Shown piece by piece: positions 7,444 through 16,030 of a DNA stretch of 64,000 nucleotides. The translations under genes and the position numbers were made by a program. The stretch lies in assembly GCA_006438735.1 (NCBI GenBank), contig RCZF01000002.1, forward strand, positions 129,501-193,500. The letters run 5' to 3'. The stretch's first letter is position 1. Every line of letters starts with the position of its first letter. The notes under the pieces are model-generated. The model saw nothing but the letters and a program-made list of their open reading frames with translations, made no database searches and had not been told where the DNA came from. The stretch is from Sphingomonas koreensis. Lineage in GTDB: Bacteria > Pseudomonadota > Alphaproteobacteria > Sphingomonadales > Sphingomonadaceae.

Positions 7444-9669
7444 ATGGTTCAGCTCCGACGTTCGATGCGCGCCTGGGCGGCGGCCGGCCTGGCCTGGACG
7501 CTCGCGTCGGGCGGGCCGGCGATCGCCTCGTCGAGCTACGACACCGCCACGCATGTCTTTCGGCTCGACGGCGGCGGCGTCACCTACGCCTTCGGGGTGA
7601 CCGCGGACGGTTCTCTTCAATCGGCTTATTGGGGAGGGCGAATCGATTCTCACGATCCCATCGCGCCGCTGCCGGCCGAAGGGTTGAGCGGCTTCGATCT
7701 GGCAAGCTCGATCATGCCGCAGGAATTTCCGGCGCAGGGCGGCGGCCAGTTTGCGGAGCCTGCGCTGAAGGTCGCTTATCCCGACGGCAACCGCGACGCC
7801 GTGCTGATCTATGTGTCGCACAAATTATCCAAGAACCACGTCGAGGTGGTGCTGAAGGATATTCTGCGGCCGCTGTTCGTCACGCTCGATTACAGCATCG
7901 ATCCCGATACCGGCATCGTCGGCCGGTCCGCCCGGATCGAGAATCGCGGCGCGACCGACGTCCGGATCGACAGCGCCCAAGCCGCCTCCTACACGCTTCC
8001 CGTGGCGCACGATTATCGGCTGCATTTCCTGACCGGCCGCTGGGCGGCGGAATGGACCTTGCAGGATCGACCGCTGACGCCGGGCGCGACCGTGCTCGAA
8101 AGCCGGCGCGGATCGACCGGCTCGGAGAACAATCCTTGGTTCGCGATCAGCCGCGATAGCGACGCCGGCGAGGAGCATGGCCCGGTGTGGTTCGGCGCGC
8201 TCGCCTGGAGCGGATCGTGGCGGATCAGCGTCAACCAGGATCCGGCCGGCGAGGTGCGCGTCGTCGGCGGCTACAATCCGTTCGATTTCGCCTATCGGCT
8301 CAAGCCCGGCGAAAGCCTTGATACGCCCGTGTTCTACGCGGGCTATTCGGATGCCGGCATGGGCGAGGCATCGCGGCTGCTCCACCGGTTCGAGCGCGAC
8401 TCGATCCTGCCGCACGACAAGGACGGCAAATTGCCGCTCCGTCCGGTGCTCTACAACAGTTGGGAAGCGACGCATTTCGCGGTCGATGAACCCGGCCAGA
8501 TGGCGCTGGCGGAAAAAGCCGCGCGGATCGGCGTCGAACGCTTCGTGATGGACGACGGCTGGTTCGGCGCGCGCAACGACGAGCATGCCGGGCTGGGCGA
8601 CTGGACCGTCAATGCGCAGAAATTTCCCAATGGGCTGAAGCCGCTGATCGACAAGGTCCATAGCCTGGGCATGCAGTTCGGCCTGTGGGTCGAGCCCGAG
8701 ATGACCAATCCGGACAGCGCGCTGTATCGCGCGCATCCCGATTGGGTGATCAATTTCACCGGGCGGCCGCGGACCGAGGGGCGCTACCAGCTGGTGCTCA
8801 ATCTCGCGCGCGACGATGTGCGCGATTACGTGTTCGGCGCGCTCGATGCGATGTTGACCGAGAACGACATCCAGTTCCTCAAATGGGATTACAACCGTAA
8901 CTGGTCGGAGCCGGGATGGCCCGAAGCGGACGTTGCCGATCAGCAGAAGATCTACGTCGCTTATGTCCGCAATCTCTACTGGATCATCGCCAAGCTGCGC
9001 GAGCGGCACCCCGGACTCGAGATCGAATCATGTTCGGGCGGCGGCGGCCGCGTCGATCTCGGCATCATGGCGCTGACCGACGAGGTCTGGCCGTCGGACA
9101 ATACCGATCCGTTCGACCGGCTGACCATCCAGGACGGCTTCAGCCACGCCTATACGCCCGCCGCGATGATGGCCTGGGTGACCGATTCGCCCAATTGGGT
9201 CAACGACCGCGCGACTTCGCTCGACTTTCGCTTCCTGTCGGCGATGCAGGGCGGATTGGGCATCGGCGCCGATCTCAACACCTGGTCCGACGCCGATGTC
9301 GCGACCGCGGCCCGGATGGTCGAGGCATACAAGACGTTCCGCAAGACCGTCCAGCAGGGCGACCTCTATCGGCTCGATCCGCCGGGCGACGCCGATGGCC
9401 GCTCGGTGACGCTGTCGGTCTCCGACGACAAGCGCCAGGCGGTGCTGTTCGATTTCATCCACAGCAGCAGCGAACTAGACGGTAGCCCGCTTGTGCGGCT
9501 GCGCGGCCTCGATCCGGACAAGCGCTACCGGATCAGTCGGATCGGCGGCGGGGCGATCGAGCCGCGCGTGCCCGAGGTCGCCAGCGGCCGGTATTGGATG
9601 GAGCACGGCATCCACAACATGATGCGCGGCGATTTTCAGGCGGCGGGATACGTCTTCGACGCGATTTGA
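7444..9669 (+). CDS. Secreted alpha-galactosidase, GH36 family
   Basis: Hydrolyses terminal alpha-1,6-galactose from oligosaccharides such as melibiose and raffinose. The 741-residue product starts with a signal peptide (cleavage after GGPAIAS), so it probably acts in the periplasm. The GH36 core includes MDDGWFG, the nucleophile in FLKWDYNRNW (Asp482), an ESCSGGGGRVDLG segment, and the acid/base aspartate in WPSDNTD (Asp552). The length agrees with bacterial GH36 enzymes. ATG at 7444 with GGGGA just upstream is preferred to an in-frame TTG at 7432. It is divergent from the receptor gene, whose transport role it completes by releasing galactose. Confidence 0.93.
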   Translation: MVQLRRSMRAWAAAGLAWTLASGGPAIASSSYDTATHVFRLDGGGVTYAFGVTADGSLQSAYWGGRIDSHDPIAPLPAEGLSGFDLASSIMPQEFPAQGGGQFAEPALKVAYPDGNRDAVLIYVSHKLSKNHVEVVLKDILRPLFVTLDYSIDPDTGIVGRSARIENRGATDVRIDSAQAASYTLPVAHDYRLHFLTGRWAAEWTLQDRPLTPGATVLESRRGSTGSENNPWFAISRDSDAGEEHGPVWFGALAWSGSWRISVNQDPAGEVRVVGGYNPFDFAYRLKPGESLDTPVFYAGYSDAGMGEASRLLHRFERDSILPHDKDGKLPLRPVLYNSWEATHFAVDEPGQMALAEKAARIGVERFVMDDGWFGARNDEHAGLGDWTVNAQKFPNGLKPLIDKVHSLGMQFGLWVEPEMTNPDSALYRAHPDWVINFTGRPRTEGRYQLVLNLARDDVRDYVFGALDAMLTENDIQFLKWDYNRNWSEPGWPEADVADQQKIYVAYVRNLYWIIAKLRERHPGLEIESCSGGGGRVDLGIMALTDEVWPSDNTDPFDRLTIQDGFSHAYTPAAMMAWVTDSPNWVNDRATSLDFRFLSAMQGGLGIGADLNTWSDADVATAARMVEAYKTFRKTVQQGDLYRLDPPGDADGRSVTLSVSDDKRQAVLFDFIHSSSELDGSPLVRLRGLDPDKRYRISRIGGGAIEPRVPEVASGRYWMEHGIHNMMRGDFQAAGYVFDAI

Positions 9670-9765
9670 GCGAGGCGCGTGGGGCGTCCCTTCGGACGCG
9701 ACGGGCGGGGAGCCCGAGCAGCCGGTGAACCACGCTCGCGACACGCCGCGCACGTGGCCAGCGCG

Positions 9766-9852
9766 TGGTGCCCGGAAGAGGACTCGAACCTCCACGCCCT
9801 TGCGAGCGCCAGCACCTGAAGCTGGTGCGTCTACCAATTCCGCCATCCGGGC
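9766..9852 (-). tRNA. tRNA-Leu (anticodon CAG)
   Basis: The minus strand folds into a full cloverleaf. The acceptor stem GCCCGGA pairs with TCCGGGC, the anticodon stem CCAGC/GCTGG encloses TTCAGGT giving anticodon CAG, and a long variable arm typical of tRNA-Leu is followed by a T arm with GGTTCGAGTCC. The CCA end is encoded (9766-9768). Confidence 0.95.
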
Positions 9853-9900
9853 ACGGGGTAGGCCGGCGCGTCTAGGGGAGCGCAAGCGCGCTTGTCAACG

Positions 9901-10305
9901 CTAGATCAGCGCGAGTTCGGCGAGCTTGCCGATCAGAGCCGCGGGCAGGTCCGCCACGCCCGATGCGCCCGCGCCGAGATCGACCGGCGCATCGGCGTGT
10001 TCGAGATAGCGCCAGCCCTGATGCGCGCGCTTGGGCCGCGCCTGGACCAGCACCAGCGCCGGATCGATATGGATCGCGACGCGCCCGCCCTCGGCCTCAC
10101 CGAAACGCAGGATCGGCGAACGGGCGACGAGTTGGTGCTTGATGATCCAGAACAGCGAGCCGTGCCCCGCGATCTCGACGTGACGCTTGGGCAGATAGCG
10201 CGTCGTGAGGAACACCGGCCCGTCGGCGGCGCGCGCCTTAAGGCGGTCGGCGAGATGCTCGAGGCTCGGGGCGCCGAACGCGACCTTGGTGATGTGGAGC
10301 GCCAT
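9901..10305 (-). CDS. DUF1489 family protein
   Basis: A 134-residue protein of unknown function belonging to a family found widely in alphaproteobacteria. Family-like segments are TTRYLPKRHVEIAGHGSLFWIIKHQLVARSPIL (residues 34-66) and the RPKRAHQGWRYLEHADAPVDL block near residues 90-110. No signal peptide or membrane span is seen. It follows mgtE on the same strand with 36 bases between, so the two may be cotranscribed. Confidence 0.8.
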   Translation of the reverse strand: MALHITKVAFGAPSLEHLADRLKARAADGPVFLTTRYLPKRHVEIAGHGSLFWIIKHQLVARSPILRFGEAEGGRVAIHIDPALVLVQARPKRAHQGWRYLEHADAPVDLGAGASGVADLPAALIGKLAELALI

Positions 10306-10341
10306 GCCGCCAATTTGGGCGCGCGGACCGTGCGCGGCAAG

Positions 10342-11745
10342 TCAGCCGGCGAGGCCCCACACCAGCGCGAGGCCGAGGAACGAGAAAAAACCCATGCAAT
10401 CGGTCATCGTCGTCACGAACACCGCCGACGAGACGGCCGGATCGATCCGCGCGCGATCGAGCGTGATCGGCACCAGCACGCCGGCGAGCCCGGCGACCAG
10501 ATTGTTGATCACCATCGCCAGCGCAATCACCAGCGACAGATCGCGATTGTGGAAGATCACGAACGTGCCGAGGCCGATCAGCACGCCCAGCGACAGGCCG
10601 TTGGCGATGGCGATGCGAAATTCGCGCAGGATCATCCACCAGGTGTTCGAATCGGTCAGCTGATTGGTGGCGATCGCGCGCACCACCACCGCCAGCGTCT
10701 GCGTTCCGGCATTGCCGCCCATGCCCGAGACGATCGGCATCAGCACGGCGAGCAGCGCGAATTGCGCGATCTCGCCCTGGAACAGCCCGACGACCGAGGC
10801 GGCGAGGATCGCGGTGCCGAGATTGACGACAAGCCACAGCAGCCGCGTGCGGATGGTCAGCCGGATCGGCTCGTTGATGTCGCCTTCGCCCGCGCCCGAC
10901 AGCCGCAGAATGTCTTCGCCGGCCTCTTCGGAGATAATGTGGACGATATCGTCGACGGTGACCATGCCGACCAGCCGGCCGCTACCGTCTACCACCGCGG
11001 CCGAGATCAGCGCGTATTTCTGGAAGCGCAGCGCGACTTCTTCCTGATCCATATCGACCGGAATCAGCGTTTGCTCGCGCTGCATCACATCGGCGAGCGC
11101 GACCGCGCGCGGCGTGCGAAGGATCCACGACAATTGGCAGGTGCCGACCGGCTTGTGGCCGGGATCGACGACGAAGATTTCCCAGAAATCGGTGGTTAGC
11201 GCGTCGTCGGCGCGCAGATAATCGATGACGTCGCCGACATGCCAATGCTCGGGCACCGCGATCAGCTCGCGCTGCATCAGGCGGCCGGCGGTCTCCTCCG
11301 GATAGCTCAGCGCCTCCTCGATCGCGGCGCGATCGTCGGGCTCCATCGCGCGCAGCACTTCACGCTGATCGGCGGCGTCCATATCCTCGATGATCGCGAC
11401 GGCGTCGTCGGTATCGAGTTCGGACGCGAGATCGGCGACCTGGTGCGGCTCGAGCGCATCGATCAGATCCTCGCGGACATAATCGTTCATCTCGGCGAAC
11501 ACGTCGCCGTCGAGCAGATCGGCGATCGCCTTGGCCAGCGCGGCGCGTTCGTCGCCCGGCGCCAGCTCGAACAGATCGGCGATGTCGGCGGGATGGAGCG
11601 GCTCGACCAGCGCCCGCGCCTGTTCGGCGTCGCCCTCCTCGACGGCATCGAGCACGGCGCGGACGAATTCGGGCTTGAGCCGATCATCCTCGTCGAGCTG
11701 GGTGGATTCGACTTCGGGGAGGGCGGAGAGTTCGGTCTCGCTCAT
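10342..11745 (-). CDS. mgtE: Magnesium transporter MgtE
   Basis: A Mg2+ channel of the inner membrane, gated by cytoplasmic Mg2+. The 467-residue chain has an acidic N-terminal superhelical domain (ALVEPLHPADIADLFELAPGDERAAL, about residues 40-130), a CBS pair (about 145-275, including VVDPGHKPVGTCQLSWILR and AAVVDGSGRLVGMVTVDDIV), and about five membrane spans from residue 300 with the conserved MGGNAGTQTLAVVVRAIA selectivity segment. The ATG at 11745 is chosen because GGAGG lies seven bases upstream and the N-terminus from there matches the family; an upstream in-frame start at 11835 would add an unrelated Arg/Ala-rich leader. Confidence 0.92.
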   Translation of the reverse strand: MSETELSALPEVESTQLDEDDRLKPEFVRAVLDAVEEGDAEQARALVEPLHPADIADLFELAPGDERAALAKAIADLLDGDVFAEMNDYVREDLIDALEPHQVADLASELDTDDAVAIIEDMDAADQREVLRAMEPDDRAAIEEALSYPEETAGRLMQRELIAVPEHWHVGDVIDYLRADDALTTDFWEIFVVDPGHKPVGTCQLSWILRTPRAVALADVMQREQTLIPVDMDQEEVALRFQKYALISAAVVDGSGRLVGMVTVDDIVHIISEEAGEDILRLSGAGEGDINEPIRLTIRTRLLWLVVNLGTAILAASVVGLFQGEIAQFALLAVLMPIVSGMGGNAGTQTLAVVVRAIATNQLTDSNTWWMILREFRIAIANGLSLGVLIGLGTFVIFHNRDLSLVIALAMVINNLVAGLAGVLVPITLDRARIDPAVSSAVFVTTMTDCMGFFSFLGLALVWGLAG

Positions 11746-11914
11746 CGATCGACCTCCGGCCCTGGCTGTTTGCGATTCGGCCGCTCTAGCCGCTGGGGGG
11801 GAGAAGGGAAAGCGGGGCGAACGCCGATCGGGCACCCTTCCGACCTCCCGCGCGTTTGCCAGCGCGTTGCTGCCCGGTTAGGGCGGCGCGCAATCAATCT
11901 CAGGAGTTCCGTTC

Positions 11915-12370
11915 ATGGCCGATACCCCCGAAACGCTGACGATGACGCTCGACGGCGGCGACGTCACCATCAAGCTGCGCCCCGATCTCGCACCCAAGCA
12001 TGTCGAGCGGATCGTCGAGCTGGCCAATGACGGCTTTTACGACGGCGTCGTCTTCCACCGCGTGATCCCGGGCTTCATGGCGCAGGGCGGCGATCCCACC
12101 GGCACCGGCATGGGCGGATCGCCCAAGCCCGATCTGCCAGCCGAATTCTCGAAGGAGCCGCACGTCCGCGGCGTCTGCTCGATGGCGCGGTCGCAGAATC
12201 CGAACAGCGCCAATTCGCAATTCTTCGTCTGCTTCGACGACGCGCGCTTCCTCGACAATCAATATACCGTGTGGGGCGAAGTGACCGACGGCATGGAACT
12301 GATCGACGCGCTCCCCAAGGGCGAGCCGCCGCGCGAGCCGGGCAAGATCGTCAAGATGCGCGCGGCGTGA
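11915..12370 (+). CDS. ppiB: Peptidyl-prolyl cis-trans isomerase, cyclophilin type
   Basis: A cytoplasmic cyclophilin that speeds proline isomerisation during folding. The 151-residue protein lacks a signal peptide. The core FYDGVVFHRVIPGFMAQGGDPTGTGMGG carries the catalytic Arg and the family signature, followed by SMARSQNPNSANSQFFVC and WGEVTDGMELID. AGGAG precedes the ATG by eight bases. It is divergent from mgtE and converges on a LysR gene. The short inverted repeat GTTCAGCTTCGCTGAAC just after the stop may help end both transcripts. Confidence 0.92.
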   Translation: MADTPETLTMTLDGGDVTIKLRPDLAPKHVERIVELANDGFYDGVVFHRVIPGFMAQGGDPTGTGMGGSPKPDLPAEFSKEPHVRGVCSMARSQNPNSANSQFFVCFDDARFLDNQYTVWGEVTDGMELIDALPKGEPPREPGKIVKMRAA

Positions 12371-12409
12371 TTCGCGTTCAGCTTCGCTGAACCGAGCAAT
12401 CAAAAACGC

Positions 12410-13294
12410 TCACTTCTCCTCCAGCGTCCGGATCGCCCAATCGTGGAACAGGCGAACCGGGCGCTGCATCAGCGCGCGCGGGCGGCAGACGAACCAATAA
12501 CTGTAGGGGCTGTCGACTTCGATACCGAACAGCCGCACAAGCCGAGGATCGCTGGCGTCGTCGAAATGGCTTTCGTGCATGAAGGCGACGCCCAGCCCCT
12601 GCGCCGCCGCCTCGAGCATTAGCGCGCCCGAATCGAAATGATCGATCGCCACCGGCTCGATCTCGTCGAGCCCGGCGGCGCGACGCCAGGCGGTGAAGGT
12701 ATCGGGCATGTCGCGGTGGAGCAGCACGGTCAGCCCCGATAATTGCTCGGGCCGCGTCACCGGATCGGGGCCATCGAGCAGCGCGCGCGGACCGATCGCA
12801 TAGACGCGGTTGCGATCGAGCCGGCGGGCATAAAGCGCGGGATCGATCGACCGGGCGAGCGCGATCGCCACGTCGACGCCCTCGCCGAGCCGGCTCATGC
12901 CGTGGCCCGCGGTATCGATATCGAGATGCAGCTCGGGATGTTCGGCGCGCAGCTCGCCGAGCCGCGGAAACAGTTTTTGCGAAGCATAGAGCGGCAGGAT
13001 GCTGAGCCGCAGCCGCAGCACCTCGGCCGGGCTGGTCATCGCCTCGACCGCGTCGGACAGGCTGTCGAGCGCCGGCGAGACGTGCGACAGCAGGCGTTCG
13101 CCATCCTCGTTGAGCACCATCGACTGATGGCGGCGATCGAACAGCGGCCGATCGATGAAGCGTTCGAGCGCCTGGATCCGCCGGCTCAGCGCGGGCGCGG
13201 ACAGCGCGAGTTCCTGCGCCGCCGCCTTGATCGAGCCCAATCGCGCGACGGCGACGAAAGCCTCGATCGCGGTCAGTGGGGGAAGCCGGCGCAT
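12410..13294 (-). CDS. LysR-type transcriptional regulator, GcvA-like
   Basis: A 294-residue DNA-binding regulator. The N-terminal winged helix-turn-helix spans about residues 5-65 (LTAIEAFVAVARLGSIKAAAQELALSAPALSRRIQALE), followed by a type 2 periplasmic-binding-like effector domain to the C-terminus. The sequence style (RRLPPLTAIEAFVAVARLGS) resembles the GcvA subgroup. No adjacent divergent target gene is obvious: the upstream region contains a candidate sRNA and, further on, cdc48. Target and effector are unknown. Confidence 0.88.
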   Translation of the reverse strand: MRRLPPLTAIEAFVAVARLGSIKAAAQELALSAPALSRRIQALERFIDRPLFDRRHQSMVLNEDGERLLSHVSPALDSLSDAVEAMTSPAEVLRLRLSILPLYASQKLFPRLGELRAEHPELHLDIDTAGHGMSRLGEGVDVAIALARSIDPALYARRLDRNRVYAIGPRALLDGPDPVTRPEQLSGLTVLLHRDMPDTFTAWRRAAGLDEIEPVAIDHFDSGALMLEAAAQGLGVAFMHESHFDDASDPRLVRLFGIEVDSPYSYWFVCRPRALMQRPVRLFHDWAIRTLEEK

Positions 13295-13431
13295 TCGCTC
13301 ATCCTTTTGTGCAACGCGTCATGACGAGTCCTGATCAGACAAATATGCGGCATTGGCGGGATTGCGCCACCCCCGAATTGCAAAAATTGCATTCGCATTG
13401 ATTCTTTTCGCACTTGCACAATAAACCGCTG
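13295..13431. other. Intergenic region with a candidate promoter for the sRNA
   Basis: No coding signal is seen. A TTGATT hexamer at 13398-13403 and AATAAA at 13420-13425 (16-bp spacing) could form a sigma-70-type promoter reading rightward, placing a start near 13432. The LysR promoter must also lie here on the minus strand. Confidence 0.35.
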
Positions 13432-13510
13432 CGCCGCACATAGAGCAAGCCTTTCAGGCATCCTCTCCTAAAACTTTCATGGGCCGGCCCTTCGGGGCTG
13501 GCCCTTTTTT
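13432..13510 (+). ncRNA. Candidate trans-acting sRNA with CCUCUCC tract
   Basis: An orphan Rho-independent terminator on the plus strand has no gene in front of it. The stem is 10 bp (13481-13490 with 13495-13504), the loop is TTCG, and six T residues follow (13505-13510). Upstream are a small stem-loop (GCCTTTCAGGC, about 13449-13459) and an apparently unpaired TCCTCTCCTAAAACTTTC segment that could pair with ribosome binding sites. A 5' hairpin, an unpaired anti-Shine-Dalgarno tract and a terminator are typical of alphaproteobacterial sRNAs with CCUCC motifs. The 5' end is inferred from a weak promoter match. An alternative is an attenuated leader of the cdc48 gene. Confidence 0.5.
13481..13510 (+). 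terminator. Strong intrinsic terminator upstream of cdc48
   Basis: The stem GGGCCGGCCC/GGGCTGGCCC (one G-T pair) closes a TTCG tetraloop and is followed by TTTTTT. It points rightward with no coding gene before it, which is the main evidence for the small RNA. Confidence 0.85.
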
Positions 13511-13539
13511 CATTCGTAACCGGTTTTCCGGTTTTGTTG

Positions 13540-13620
13540 CCGCACCGGCCCACTCCCCCACCCGGCCACCCAATCAGGATACTCTGGTGGGTGGCCAGAT
13601 GGGGGAGCGGGCCGGTGCGG
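13540..13620. repeat. Palindromic intergenic element, copy A
   Basis: Long inverted repeat with the conserved core CTCCCCCACCCGGCCACCCA, a loop AATCAGGATACTCTGG, and the returning arm TGGGTGGCCAGATGGGGGAG. Outer arms are CCGCACCGGCC and GGCCGGTGCGG. The same core recurs at 18448-18568 and 40244-40322. It sits between the sRNA terminator and the cdc48 start. Confidence 0.85.
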
Positions 13621-13705
13621 GCAGAACAACACTGCCCTCGCAATGGCGGAACCGCAATCCTATCTGGCGCACTTCACGGTCCAACGCTCGAGGGGATTCC
13701 CAATC

Positions 13706-15994
13706 ATGGCCGATAGCGAAACGCCGGCGCGCAAGCTCCAGGTGGCCAATGCGCGCCCCGAAGACAGCGGCCGCGGGCTGGCGCATCTGCCGCGCGCGAT
13801 CATGGGCGCGCTGGGCGTCGCCGAGGGCGATGTCATCGAGATCGTCGGCAAGCGCACCACACCGGCGCGCGCGGTCTATCCCTATCCCGAGGACGAAGGG
13901 CTGGAGATCATCCGGCTCGACGGGCTGCAGCGCGCCAATGCCGGCGCCGGCTCGGGCGAGCATGTCGAAATCCGCAAGGTCGAATCGAAGGCGGCGACGC
14001 GCGTGGTGTTCGCGCCGGCGCAGCAGAATCTGCGGCTGCAGGGATCGACCGAAGCCTTGAAGCGCACCTTCGTCGGCCGGCCGATCTGCCAGGGCGATGT
14101 GGTCGCCACCGCCGGCCAGCAGCGCGTCGACAACATTCCGCCCAACGTGCAGCAATTTCTGCGCGCGCCGGCCTATGCGCTGCAGGAAATCCGTCTCGCC
14201 GTCATCGCCACCACGCCCAAGGGCGTCGTCCATATCGACGAGACCACCGAGGTCGAGCTGCGCGCCGAATATGAAGAGCCGCAGCAGGCGCGCCGCGCCG
14301 ACGTTACCTATGACGACATCGGCGGCATGGCCGGCACGATCGATCAGTTGCGTGAGATGGTCGAGCTGCCGCTGCGCTATCCCGAGCTGTTCCAGCGGCT
14401 GGGCGTCGATCCGCCCAAGGGCGTGCTGCTCCACGGCCCGCCCGGCACCGGCAAGACGCGCCTCGCGCGCGCCGTCGCCAACGAAAGCGCCGCAGAATTC
14501 TTCCTGATCAACGGCCCCGAAATCATGGGATCGGCGTACGGCGAATCGGAACAGCGGTTGCGCCAGGTGTTCGAGGAAGCCGCCAAGGCGGCGCCGTCGA
14601 TCGTGTTCATCGACGAGATCGATTCGATCGCGCCCAAGCGCGGGCAAGTATCGGGCGAGGCGGAGAAGCGCCTCGTCGCGCAGTTGCTGACGCTGATGGA
14701 CGGGCTGGAAGCGCGCGCCAATCTCGTCGTCATCGCCGCCACCAATCGGCCCGAGGCGATCGACGAAGCGCTCCGCCGCCCCGGCCGGTTCGACCGCGAG
14801 ATCATCGTCGGCGTGCCTGATGAGCGCGGACGCCGCGAGATTCTCGGCATCCACACGCGCGGCATGCCGCTCGGCGACAAGGTCGATCTCGATGAACTGG
14901 CGCGCACGACCTATGGCTTCGTCGGCGCCGATCTCGCCGCGCTGACCCGCGAGGCGGCGATCGAGGCGGTCCGCCGGATCATGCCGCGGCTCAATCTTGA
15001 GGAAGGCACGATTCCGCCCGACGTGCTCGACGATCTGTCGGTCACCCGCGAGGATTTCCTGGAGGCGATCAAGCGCGTCCAGCCGTCCGCCATGCGCGAA
15101 GTGATGGTGCAGGCGCCGCAGGTCCGCTGGGACGATGTCGGCGGGCTCGACAAGGCGCAGGCGCGGCTGAAGGAAGGCGTCGAACTGCCGCTCAAGAACC
15201 CCGACGCGTTCCGCCGGCTCGGGATCAGGCCGGCCAAGGGCTTTTTGCTCTATGGCCCGCCGGGCACCGGCAAGACGCTGCTCGCCAAGGCGGTGGCGCG
15301 CGAGGCCGAGGCGAATTTCATCGCCACCAAATCGTCCGATCTACTGAGCAAATGGTATGGCGAAAGCGAACAGCAGATCGCCAAGCTGTTCGCCCGCGCG
15401 CGGCAGGTGGCGCCGTGCGTGATCTTTATCGACGAACTCGATTCGCTGGTCCCCGCGCGCGGCGGCGGCTTGGGCGAGCCGCAAGTCACCGAGCGCGTGG
15501 TCAACACGATCCTGGCCGAGATGGACGGGCTCGAGGAATTGCAATCGGTGGTGGTGATCGGCGCGACCAATCGCCCCAATCTGATCGATCCGGCGCTACT
15601 GCGGCCGGGGCGGTTCGACGAGCTGATCTACGTCTCGGTTCCCGACAAGGGTGGGCGGCGGCGCATCCTCTCGATCCAGACGGAGAAGATGCCATTGTCG
15701 GACGACGTCGATCTCGACGATCTGGCCGAGCGGACCGATCGCTTCACCGGCGCCGATCTGGAGGATCTGGTGCGCCGCGCCGGGCTCGTCGCGATGCGGC
15801 GATCGATCTCGACCGAGCAAGTGACGATGGCCGATTTCGACGAGGCGCTGACCGAATCGCGCGCTTCGGTGACGCCCGAGATGGAAAGCGAATATGAGCA
15901 GATGGCGGCGCGGCTGAAGCAGGACGCGGCGGCGATCCAGCCGATCGGCTTCATTTCGCCGGGCATGCTCAAATCGAACGAGCGGACGAGCTGA
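13706..15994 (+). CDS. CDC48/VCP-like AAA+ ATPase
   Basis: A 762-residue double-ring AAA+ unfoldase similar to archaeal VAT and eukaryotic Cdc48/p97. Residues 1-95 form the double-psi-barrel N domain (KLQVANARPEDSGRGLAHL). D1 has Walker A GPPGTGKT at 244-251 and Walker B IVFIDEIDSI; D2 has GPPGTGKT at 517-524 and VIFIDELDSL. Both rings keep sensor Asn (AATNRP, GATNRP) and arginine-finger regions (RRPGRFDREI, LRPGRFDELI), so both should hydrolyse ATP. It probably unfolds proteins for degradation or disaggregation. ATG at 13706 follows GAGGGGA; an upstream in-frame start at 13643 would add residues unlike the family. Confidence 0.93.
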   Translation: MADSETPARKLQVANARPEDSGRGLAHLPRAIMGALGVAEGDVIEIVGKRTTPARAVYPYPEDEGLEIIRLDGLQRANAGAGSGEHVEIRKVESKAATRVVFAPAQQNLRLQGSTEALKRTFVGRPICQGDVVATAGQQRVDNIPPNVQQFLRAPAYALQEIRLAVIATTPKGVVHIDETTEVELRAEYEEPQQARRADVTYDDIGGMAGTIDQLREMVELPLRYPELFQRLGVDPPKGVLLHGPPGTGKTRLARAVANESAAEFFLINGPEIMGSAYGESEQRLRQVFEEAAKAAPSIVFIDEIDSIAPKRGQVSGEAEKRLVAQLLTLMDGLEARANLVVIAATNRPEAIDEALRRPGRFDREIIVGVPDERGRREILGIHTRGMPLGDKVDLDELARTTYGFVGADLAALTREAAIEAVRRIMPRLNLEEGTIPPDVLDDLSVTREDFLEAIKRVQPSAMREVMVQAPQVRWDDVGGLDKAQARLKEGVELPLKNPDAFRRLGIRPAKGFLLYGPPGTGKTLLAKAVAREAEANFIATKSSDLLSKWYGESEQQIAKLFARARQVAPCVIFIDELDSLVPARGGGLGEPQVTERVVNTILAEMDGLEELQSVVVIGATNRPNLIDPALLRPGRFDELIYVSVPDKGGRRRILSIQTEKMPLSDDVDLDDLAERTDRFTGADLEDLVRRAGLVAMRRSISTEQVTMADFDEALTESRASVTPEMESEYEQMAARLKQDAAAIQPIGFISPGMLKSNERTS

Positions 15995-16002
15995 CCGACA
16001 CT

Positions 16003-16028
16003 GTCACCCCGGCGCAAGCCGGGGTGAC
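16003..16028. terminator. Bidirectional hairpin between cdc48 and the MFS gene
   Basis: GTCACCCCGGC pairs perfectly with GCCGGGGTGAC around a GCAA tetraloop. It lies between convergent genes and probably ends both transcripts, although there is no long T tract. Its sequence belongs to a common sphingomonad type of intergenic palindrome. Confidence 0.6.
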
Positions 16029-16030
16029 GG

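Noticed and set aside
9670..9765. GCGTCC-CTTC-GGACGC hairpin after the alpha-galactosidase as an intrinsic terminator
   Set aside because: The stem is short and there is no T tract, so function is not supported.
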